Part shown: piece by piece, positions 30,041-36,469 of the stretch
How positions within the stretch are numbered: the stretch's first letter is position 1
How the letters are laid out: each line of letters opens with the position of its first letter
From: a virus
Reading direction: 5' to 3' (one strand)
Length of the DNA: 36,469 nt
Virus record (IMG/VR): IMGVR_UViG_3300010148_000041
Location: 1-36,469 of that record
Program-made: the position numbers and the translations under genes
The notes under the pieces: model-generated
What the model was told of the DNA's origin: nothing
The model's database searches: none
The model's input: only the letters and a program-made list of their open reading frames with translations

Positions 30041-30434
30041 GTTGTCCGTTCCTCATTTTTTCTATCTGTTCTTCAATATTAGTTAATCGTTTCTCATAGA
30101 AATCTAATGTTAGCTTTTGTTGTTGGTCATGGGGCGCACGACCTTCATCAATTTGTTCTTGCAGTTTTGCAAGCTGCTCAGACAAATGTTCTATTAACAT
30201 AAACTGCTCTGAGTCTGCTGGCAACGAACCAGCTTCACCTCTAGGCCACTTAATACGAAACTCTGTATTCTGTTCCAGGTCTGCTTCTATCAAGATAATT
30301 GTATTCTCTATACTATTTAATCTTTCTATGATTCCAAAATAAGCCCAAGTGCCAATGGCGGCCCCAACTACCATCGCAATTAAGTTGCGAATAGGCATGG
30401 ATAATTCAGTATTCTCATTTAGTTTGGTTGCCAC
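30030..30434 (-). CDS. One-TM coiled-coil protein of lysis cluster
   Basis: 134 residues beginning at a GTG, with the stop of the previous gene sharing one base (TAGTG) and AGGTG seven bases upstream. An N-terminal membrane segment (PIRNLIAMVVGAAIGTWAYF, 14-33) is followed by a long periplasmic helical region with heptad-like spacing (RLNSIENTIILIEADLEQ; LTLDFYEKRLTNIEEQIEKM). This topology and position fit an inner-membrane spanin-like or lysis-accessory protein, but no outer-membrane partner was identified. Confidence 0.72.
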   Translation of the reverse strand: MATKLNENTELSMPIRNLIAMVVGAAIGTWAYFGIIERLNSIENTIILIEADLEQNTEFRIKWPRGEAGSLPADSEQFMLIEHLSEQLAKLQEQIDEGRAPHDQQQKLTLDFYEKRLTNIEEQIEKMRNGQRGN

Positions 30435-30646
30435 TACTCAACACCTAGAACTTTTGACAACCCAAAAACTTCAAGCATTATAAAAGTAAAGAAAAGCAAT
30501 AAGATTGAACCAGCTATTAATTTACCACTAAAATTAGTAGACCCTATTTTTATAGCTACAAACTCATTACCAAGTATACGCAAAACGAGTTCAAAACTAT
30601 TTTGACCAACATTAACAGAAACAGTCTTTTTCTTTTCTTCAGTCAC
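30434..30646 (-). CDS. Small one-TM protein, 70 residues
   Basis: The start is taken at GTG 30646, which overlaps the previous stop by 8 bases (GTGACTGA), the same geometry seen elsewhere in this genome; an upstream GTG at 30664 is possible. A charged N-terminus leads to a C-terminal membrane segment (GKLIAGSILLLFFTFIMLEV). Not recognised; part of the lysis and membrane cluster. Confidence 0.65.
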   Translation of the reverse strand: MTEEKKKTVSVNVGQNSFELVLRILGNEFVAIKIGSTNFSGKLIAGSILLLFFTFIMLEVFGLSKVLGVE

Positions 30647-30863
30647 AGCTTTCTTTTCCCGCACACTCTTCTGGAAAACAATGCGCCATCATTCGATAAT
30701 ATTTATTTTCGTACGTTGCTTCCCACATATCTTCATCTATAAGGTAGACACATTGTTCTTCTGTCATTACTTGCTGCAGAACTATTTGATTACCAATATA
30801 CTCCCAGTCGATACCGTTGTTGCCCCACATAGTTATTACTAATAGGAACCCTTTATCCATCAT
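30639..30863 (-). CDS. Small Cys-containing protein with signal-like N-terminus, 74 residues
   Basis: The N-terminus MMDKGFLLVITMWGNNGIDW is weakly signal- or TM-like. The rest is acidic and soluble, with four cysteines (EEQCVYLID, AHCFPEECAGKESCD) that may form disulphides in the periplasm. It overlaps the previous gene by four bases (ATGA). Not recognised; a role near the envelope during lysis is only inferred. Confidence 0.65.
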   Translation of the reverse strand: MMDKGFLLVITMWGNNGIDWEYIGNQIVLQQVMTEEQCVYLIDEDMWEATYENKYYRMMAHCFPEECAGKESCD

Positions 30864-31177
30864 TTTTTCGCCATATAAGCCTGTGCGCCAAAATAAAACC
30901 CTACAATAGATGCTTGACTAAGAAATAGCATATCACTTAAACTAGCTAAAAACTCTAATCTTTTTTCTGGTATCCATGGTACAAGTGGCAAAAGTGCGAA
31001 ACCAACCATACTAGCCACAGCAACCCAAGCCATTCGCTTTTGAGCATCAGCTTTCTCCTCTCGGAGTTCTAACTCAAGCATATCTTTAGAATGAGCGATC
31101 TCTTTGTCAGTTACAACACCGTCGTCATCTAAATCAAATTTATTAAATCTAGAATCTTTTTCTAATTTTTTAGACAT
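30860..31177 (-). CDS. EF-hand membrane protein
   Basis: 105 residues. Residues 14-28 (NKFDLDDDGVVTDKEIAH) contain a perfect EF-hand loop, D16-x-D18-x-D20-G-x-V-x-x-x-E27, expected to bind calcium. A charged helix follows, then two hydrophobic segments (MAWVAVASMVGFALLPLVPW and FLSQASIVGFYFGAQAYM). The EF-hand and membrane segments together suggest a calcium-sensing or calcium-tuned membrane protein of the lysis cluster. Similar small phage proteins are known to me from marine phages; none has an assigned function that I can cite. Confidence 0.75.
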   Translation of the reverse strand: MSKKLEKDSRFNKFDLDDDGVVTDKEIAHSKDMLELELREEKADAQKRMAWVAVASMVGFALLPLVPWIPEKRLEFLASLSDMLFLSQASIVGFYFGAQAYMAKK

Positions 31178-31178
31178 A

Positions 31179-31667
31179 TTAATTTTTCGCTACTGAAATC
31201 ATCATAAACAAGAATAACCCAACTACTACCATTACCAAAGCAAATATACCGACTCCTAGTTTTATGTTTTCTTCTAGTTCTCTAGCCTTTTTCATTTGTT
31301 CTCTATGTGCAGCTGCTGCAGCCTCTTTTGCTTCTCTTATTCTTCTTGCTCGTTCATCCACAATAGATCTCCATGTACCATGACCAAACCGCATATCAAC
31401 CATAGTGGCTATTTCTTGCATCTGTTCTTGAGCTAATTTAGCGTCTATTATTTCTTGAGCGACATTTTTAATGCCAAACTGGTCTCCAACAGATTGTCCT
31501 GATTTTTGATTACGTTTTTGCTGAACTTGTTTTTCACCTTCAAACAAGTTGTCAATATAATGTGCAATGTCCGATACATCATTAGCTGTGCCAATCGCTG
31601 ACTTTAGACCATCGACAGCTGCTTTAAATAAAGAGATACCAGCAAGTGCGGTAGAAATAGGTTCCAT
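31179..31667 (-). CDS. Helical protein with C-terminal TM, 162 residues
   Basis: The N-terminus MEPISTALAGISLFKAAVDG is an amphipathic, weakly hydrophobic helix. The middle is a long charged Ala/Glu/Arg helix (ARRIREAKEAAAAAHREQMK). The C-terminus is a strong membrane segment (VGIFALVMVVVGLFLFMMIS). It is located between the large virion proteins and the lysis genes. It could be a virion-associated membrane-penetrating factor or a lysis accessory; the sequence does not decide. Confidence 0.7.
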   Translation of the reverse strand: MEPISTALAGISLFKAAVDGLKSAIGTANDVSDIAHYIDNLFEGEKQVQQKRNQKSGQSVGDQFGIKNVAQEIIDAKLAQEQMQEIATMVDMRFGHGTWRSIVDERARRIREAKEAAAAAHREQMKKARELEENIKLGVGIFALVMVVVGLFLFMMISVAKN

Positions 31668-31670
31668 GTA

Positions 31671-34610
31671 TCATCTATTCCCCGCTTCTAATTCTTGTAA
31701 AATTGCTCTTGCGTTTCCAGGTTTATCTATTGTTTGATTATCATCAATAGGGTAATCGTATCTTCCAAAAAGAACACGTCCTATAGTTTTTTCAAGCTCA
31801 GAGGATAAAGGTGACTTCATAGAGGCTTTAGCTGCTTCCGCCATTGCTCTAGGGTTTGCAAGAGCCGTGGTTAAAGCATCTTCCTTTACGTTCCCTCGAA
31901 CTTTATTAAAGGCTGTTAGAAAGCGTCCAGGACGGGTAAACAGACCAACGTAGCTTCTTATAAGACCTGTTAAAATATCACCTTCTTTTCTTGCCCCACG
32001 TGTCGGAACATCTGTAAGAGCCGCTTCAGTTGCGTCAACTACAGTACGAAGATTTTGTACATATTCTTGACCAAATAAAGTAGATAATTTATCTTTATTT
32101 CCGTCTATATACTCGCGCATAGCAACAGGATCCATGACCTCTCGACCATTGACTGTTTTAGTTCTTCCTGCGGCAGGGTTCCATATATCTTTATAGACGA
32201 AGGCTTTATAGGTATCCAAAAGTTCTGGAGACTCACGAAGTAATAGATGAACTTGATCGAATTTAGAAAACCTATCTGCTTTCCAAGTATTTTCAAATAT
32301 TGTTTCTGGCTCTACAGCTTTACCGCCTCCTAAATCAAACTGACGGTTTATTTTATCAAGGGTAGCTTTTTGTCTAGCCTGAACTTGAATAACTTGCTCT
32401 GAGAACTCTGAAGCTGAACCAAGAGCAGCTCTTTCGCCTTGAGATAAATAAGTATCCATTACCGCGCCATACTCGTCTATAAAACGATTATGAGCAGCAA
32501 CATCTATTTTTTGTATCTGACCACGACTATCTCTTTTTACTACTGTGTCTTGCCATTTTTTACGAACAGCCGCACCCACATCATAATACAAACTAGCATT
32601 AACAGGAGTTTTAAGTTCAGACGCTATGTCAAGAACAGCCGTTTTTCCTGTTCGATCCTTTTGAAATAATAGATTCCAAGCGGCTTCAGGATTTTTAGCA
32701 TTGCGTAATTTAGCAACAGCTGAAAGTTGTGTATTTCTAAATTTCCTAGAAAAGTCTGCAAACGAATCATCTAATACTTTTAATTCATCGGCTAACCCTG
32801 CTGGAGCATCTTTACGAGAGATAACACGACCACGGGCTTTTTCTAAAGCATCTACCATTTTTGATAATGTTTCAGGATAAGGAGCGTCTTCCCCTGTCAG
32901 TGTCTTTTTATATGCTTGTCTTTCAAGTCTTCTAAGGTCTCTAATATTTTCATTAATAGTACGGAGCGATACATTTTTTACTGAAATCGCTCCGCCTTTT
33001 TCTCCTGTTACAAAGTTGTCGTAAACTTTATTTACGACTTTACGTTCTGCGTCATTTAAAAAAGGTCTATCAGCAAAAGTTTTACGAATATCTGCAGCAA
33101 TACGTGCCGCTTCACTTGGCTTTATTCCGCCTTTACCAACAATAACAGAATCCACACTAATACCAGTTGAATTAGACCAACGACTAAATAAATCCTCGTA
33201 TTGTTTACCAATAGCAGCACTAGCATTTTCATAAGACTTTCCGATAGCTTCTTTAGCAGCGTTACCAATAGAAGAAGCATCAGCCACACTAGATGGTAAA
33301 TTAACTGCGTCATCTATAGCTTTTTCGACATTCATTAAAGCGTCATCAGTAAGAGCTTTTGTTTGCGCAGTTTGAACATTTAAACGAGTAGCCGCTTCTT
33401 CTTGTATACTTTCGCCTAAACGAAGACGTTCTACTTCGCCCATACGAGCAGCTTGTCCTTCAACTCCTATGGGCATAGGAGCTTCTTGCGTAGCCTCTTT
33501 AACAGCTTTTTCAGCGGTAAGCGCGGCTGTTCTACTAGGCGTTAATACTGCTTCAGCTGTTTCTCGAGAAGGAGAAGTAGCTATTATAGCTTCACGTTCA
33601 GCAAGTTCTGTTGCTGCTGCTTGCATTGCACCCGCTTCAGCAGATCCAACTTCTTTTGATGCTGCTTCTAAAACTTGAGCAGAAGAAGGAGTGATACCTT
33701 TTTCCGTTGCCATTTTACCAGCAGGAGAGGCCATATATTTATCATAGGCTCTAATAAATGTAGCTTCGTCAATATCAAAACTAAATTTCGGACTAGCTAA
33801 ACCCACCGCCCTAAAAACAGGTTTTAATATTTTAAACGCAGCTGCACCACCTACGCCAAAAATAGCACTTAATTTTCCTTCTTGAATCGCTTGTTGTACG
33901 ATTTGTTCATCACCAATTTCTTGAGGCAAATATCCTTGTAATTGAGCAAATTTTAATCGTGCCATAGAGGAAACTGCTGCAGCAATAGAAGCAGCAGCAA
34001 TAGAGGGTACACCTGTTTGACCAACTCCTGGAGTGAGTGCAGCTAAAGACCCTGCTGTAACTTCACTAACTATTGGTAAAATTGTATCGGCTGAAATATC
34101 CGCTAAATCTCCAGGAACATCCAAATAGTTTTCGAGAGTAGCAAAAGGATCAAGGACATTGTACTTACCTTCAAAGCGAGGGTCTTTAAATTCTAATTTA
34201 CCACTTGATGGACCAATCCGAAGTCCAAGGTCATAAGAATCATCTATCAAACCTTCATTTTTAAAATAACGCTGTAGATTAAATTCTATATTCTTTTTAT
34301 TAAGCTCATCATCAAAAAGGCTAGTAGTGCTAATTTCAGCTCTTAATTTCGTAGGGATACCTTCGTTAAGGATTCCAGATTGTCGCGCAAGTTCAAATGC
34401 TGACGGTTCGTCTGGTTGACTACCGCTAGTTAATTCATCCTCTGGCATTAATGTTCCAGTAGGCGAAAACATGCCAGCTGTTCCCACTATGGCAGGACGT
34501 ACCCCTGTTGCAGGAAGCCTTGCATTGACTTGTGGTAGAACATTTGTCGAAGTAGCTTGTTGACTAGCTTGCATCAACCTTTGGTCAATAATATCGTCAA
34601 GCAGACCCAT
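31671..34610 (-). CDS. Very large probable internal (ejection) virion protein
   Basis: 979 residues. No enzyme motif was seen. Residues roughly 175-275 are rich in Ala/Gly and hydrophobic (SIAAASIAAAVSSMARLKFA; IFGVGGAAAFKILKPVF). Most of the remainder is alternating charged and Ala-rich helix (MQAAATELAEREAIIATS, ERLRLGESIQEEAATRLN). Large, helical, partly hydrophobic proteins in this position are typical of podovirus internal-core proteins that form a channel through the cell envelope during DNA ejection. That role is inferred from composition and gene position. The gene sits two bases after the preceding large gene. Confidence 0.78.
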   Translation of the reverse strand: MGLLDDIIDQRLMQASQQATSTNVLPQVNARLPATGVRPAIVGTAGMFSPTGTLMPEDELTSGSQPDEPSAFELARQSGILNEGIPTKLRAEISTTSLFDDELNKKNIEFNLQRYFKNEGLIDDSYDLGLRIGPSSGKLEFKDPRFEGKYNVLDPFATLENYLDVPGDLADISADTILPIVSEVTAGSLAALTPGVGQTGVPSIAAASIAAAVSSMARLKFAQLQGYLPQEIGDEQIVQQAIQEGKLSAIFGVGGAAAFKILKPVFRAVGLASPKFSFDIDEATFIRAYDKYMASPAGKMATEKGITPSSAQVLEAASKEVGSAEAGAMQAAATELAEREAIIATSPSRETAEAVLTPSRTAALTAEKAVKEATQEAPMPIGVEGQAARMGEVERLRLGESIQEEAATRLNVQTAQTKALTDDALMNVEKAIDDAVNLPSSVADASSIGNAAKEAIGKSYENASAAIGKQYEDLFSRWSNSTGISVDSVIVGKGGIKPSEAARIAADIRKTFADRPFLNDAERKVVNKVYDNFVTGEKGGAISVKNVSLRTINENIRDLRRLERQAYKKTLTGEDAPYPETLSKMVDALEKARGRVISRKDAPAGLADELKVLDDSFADFSRKFRNTQLSAVAKLRNAKNPEAAWNLLFQKDRTGKTAVLDIASELKTPVNASLYYDVGAAVRKKWQDTVVKRDSRGQIQKIDVAAHNRFIDEYGAVMDTYLSQGERAALGSASEFSEQVIQVQARQKATLDKINRQFDLGGGKAVEPETIFENTWKADRFSKFDQVHLLLRESPELLDTYKAFVYKDIWNPAAGRTKTVNGREVMDPVAMREYIDGNKDKLSTLFGQEYVQNLRTVVDATEAALTDVPTRGARKEGDILTGLIRSYVGLFTRPGRFLTAFNKVRGNVKEDALTTALANPRAMAEAAKASMKSPLSSELEKTIGRVLFGRYDYPIDDNQTIDKPGNARAILQELEAGNR

Positions 34611-34612
34611 AA

Positions 34613-36469
34613 TTATTGCTCGCTCTTATATTTTTTATAAAGTTCTAATTTATCAGCATCTACTTTATCAATAGCATTTTTTAACCCATTCGGGTCGTTC
34701 GCAAATATAACCCCGAGCTGATCTATAGCATTAAAAAGACTCAAATCTTCTTGCGAATAATTTGAAGGAGGCGGAGGATCAACAGCCCCTGCACCATCGC
34801 CGCGATATTTATCTAAACTTTGCATACGAATAATTTGACCGTTTGCTCCTGACGGATCATAAATAACACGGTCTACTATATTTTTACGAATACCTGAATT
34901 TTTCTTTAAAAAAGAATTTAAATCAAAATTTGTTCGATCTTCAATATCTGAGTCTTCTAGCTCCTCTACCTCTTTTAAATATTTAATATTTCCAGGAGAT
35001 TGATGAACTTTATTATAGCGAACTGCATAATCGTTCGTTGCTGTAGTTAAGGCTTGATTAATACCTGTAACTAAAGTATCTGCATTAGCAAACCACTTAC
35101 CTTCGGCTATATCGCCTCCGCCAAAAGTAACGAGAGCTGCTGCAACGTCTTTATCTGTTAATTTACCTGTTTCGCGACTACCTGCTAAAGCATATGCAAA
35201 ACTCATTAATTGACTTTGTAATTCAGTATTACCTTTAGCCATTTTTTGTAAATTTGAAAACACTTGACCTACTGTATATTTAGAACTTCCAAGCCCCGAC
35301 GAAGATACAGCTTTTTGAGTGCTACCTGTCATGGCATTTGTTATAGCACCGCTAGTATAACTACTTTGATTATCAGAAGCGTTTTCACCGTAGGCATTAT
35401 ATAGTGCGGTAAGTTGACCTTTAACACCACCCGTGTATCTTCCAAGCCTAGCTAAAACACCAACATTATCTCCAGGAGTCTCTCCTGAAGAAAGAGAACG
35501 CATAAGACCGTCTGCAAGACCGAAAGCAGAAGCTAAAGCATTTCCTTGTTTACTTAATGCATTAGCTTTTTCAATCGCGTCAGAAGCTGCGTAAGCTCCT
35601 GCTGCTCCCTCACCTGCCGCAACCATTTGACCGTCTGCAAAAACATACGACATTGGGATTTTACGTGAAGTTAAATTAGTAATAGCTCCATCTACTTCTG
35701 ATTCTTGCTCGACTAGAGCTTTATATTCTGGAGTATTTTCTTTACCCTCTAAGCCTTGAATAGCTTTTCTAAGATCAGCTCTTTGTACAAAAAATCGTTG
35801 AAGCTGATCGGTAGGCTGATCACCAATAGATCGTTTAATACCAAGAATACTTACTAATCCACTTCCTGCTTCACCAACTTTAGACTTATCAGAAAAACCT
35901 TCAATCGTATAAAATTTTCCATCTTGAAACTCTTGATTACCAAATTGAGTTGGAAATAATTTTTTATATCGATCAAATTCTTCTTTAGTTGAAATAGTAA
36001 ATGAAGACTCTACAATACTTTTAGAATCAGCGACATTCGCTAAGTTTAAGCCCTTATTTTTTAATAAACCAAAAACATGAGCAGGAACGTCTTTAGCGTC
36101 AACATCATCAAACGCGCCTTTAATTAAACTCTGACTAATAATCGGTAGAGCTTGTGCTTTTTGATCATTACTCAAAAGATTTATGGTAGAAGTAATTGAA
36201 CTAGATATATTTTTAGATGCTGTTTCCTCCATTTTTCGTTCATTTTGGAAAAACTTAGAAAACTCCATTATAAGTTTAGCAGATTCTTTCTTTTGATCTC
36301 CGATTTGTTTAGCAAGTTGTAGACCTAATGTTTTACGTTGTTTTTCATCTTCACGATAAACACCAAACGCTAACTTATTCATCATATCGGAACGGCCACG
36401 TTTTTCTTTAGCCCTAGCTTTACCAACAGCTAATCCTTTTTTACCTGAAACAGCAAGATCACCTAAGAA
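34613..36469 (-). CDS. Large probable virion protein, 5'-truncated at the window edge
   Basis: At least 618 codons are in view. The frame is open upstream of the first in-frame ATG (36385) right to the window edge, with coding-like sequence (SGKKGLAVGKARAKEKRGRS), so the true start lies outside. The protein is helical and charged at the visible start (REDEKQRKTLGLQLAKQI). An Ala/Gly/Ser-rich middle follows (GEGAAGAYAASDAIEKANAL), then a Pro-rich linker (AVDPPPPSNYSQ) before the last helix. It has no recognised domain. Its position next to the 979-residue protein suggests an internal core or tail-associated virion protein. Confidence 0.8.
   Translation of the reverse strand, partial: FLGDLAVSGKKGLAVGKARAKEKRGRSDMMNKLAFGVYREDEKQRKTLGLQLAKQIGDQKKESAKLIMEFSKFFQNERKMEETASKNISSSITSTINLLSNDQKAQALPIISQSLIKGAFDDVDAKDVPAHVFGLLKNKGLNLANVADSKSIVESSFTISTKEEFDRYKKLFPTQFGNQEFQDGKFYTIEGFSDKSKVGEAGSGLVSILGIKRSIGDQPTDQLQRFFVQRADLRKAIQGLEGKENTPEYKALVEQESEVDGAITNLTSRKIPMSYVFADGQMVAAGEGAAGAYAASDAIEKANALSKQGNALASAFGLADGLMRSLSSGETPGDNVGVLARLGRYTGGVKGQLTALYNAYGENASDNQSSYTSGAITNAMTGSTQKAVSSSGLGSSKYTVGQVFSNLQKMAKGNTELQSQLMSFAYALAGSRETGKLTDKDVAAALVTFGGGDIAEGKWFANADTLVTGINQALTTATNDYAVRYNKVHQSPGNIKYLKEVEELEDSDIEDRTNFDLNSFLKKNSGIRKNIVDRVIYDPSGANGQIIRMQSLDKYRGDGAGAVDPPPPSNYSQEDLSLFNAIDQLGVIFANDPNGLKNAIDKVDADKLELYKKYKSEQ

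Noticed and set aside
1-36469. tRNA genes, integrase, attachment sites, insertion sequences
   Set aside because: None was recognised by reading; no cloverleaf-like gene ending in CCA, no tyrosine or serine recombinase motif and no transposase were seen. A tRNA search tool would be decisive.

Overview
This window looks like part of a tailed double-stranded DNA bacteriophage genome. It carries a portal protein, both terminase subunits, a GH24 endolysin with a holin-like partner, large virion-type proteins and a complete-looking phage replication module. No rRNA, tRNA, integrase or bacterial housekeeping gene was seen. The sequence is AT-leaning by eye. Promoters are of the sigma-70 type and Shine-Dalgarno sites are clear, so the host is a bacterium. 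The small-protein repertoire (P22-type portal, three-TM GTA-type holin, EF-hand membrane protein, AEP primase of the TOTE type) resembles phages of marine Proteobacteria; this is an impression from gene content, not a database result. Major capsid and tail genes are not visible and probably lie outside the window beyond position 1.

Layout. (i) 1-7790, leftward: portal, large terminase and three probable internal or accessory virion proteins, read from one long transcript starting near 7.8 kb. (ii) 7791-16176, leftward: an accessory region of short transcription units, many with their own sigma-70 promoter and terminator. It holds small unknown genes, two tiny membrane proteins, the small terminase overlapping a VRR-NUC nuclease by 104 bases, a DUF932 protein, and members of a repeated small winged-helix-like family. 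This region also has duplicated promoters, palindromes and tetranucleotide arrays. (iii) 16197-27318, leftward: replication and nucleotide metabolism. Genes are a family A DNA polymerase, a thymidylate-synthase-superfamily enzyme, an aGPT-Pplase-like DNA-base-modification protein, a methyltransferase, a UvrD-like helicase coupled to an AEP primase, a probable ssDNA-binding protein and an HD-domain nucleotidase. (iv) 27394-29045, the only rightward unit: an SNF2-like helicase and a small XRE-type HTH protein, divergent from the HD gene. (v) 29005-31667, leftward: the lysis and membrane-protein cluster (endolysin, holin, several one-TM proteins). (vi) 31671-36469, leftward: two very large virion-type proteins, the second running off the right edge.

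How the genes may work together. The AEP primase, SF1 helicase, ssDNA-binding protein, PolA with an active-looking proofreading domain, and SNF2 helicase would form the replication apparatus. No DnaB-like or T7 gp4-like replicative helicase is in view. The translationally coupled trio at 18462-21105 (TS-like enzyme, aGPT-Pplase-like protein, SAM methyltransferase), together with an HD deoxynucleotidase, suggests that this phage hypermodifies thymine in its DNA. That is the most interesting candidate system here. The second is a set of at least three, possibly four, small winged-helix-like paralogues in a promoter-rich region, which may be a phage-specific regulatory network.

Start codons were chosen by Shine-Dalgarno match and by the overlap habits of this genome. 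ATGA 4-base and ATGNNNTGA-like 8-base overlaps recur at gene junctions.
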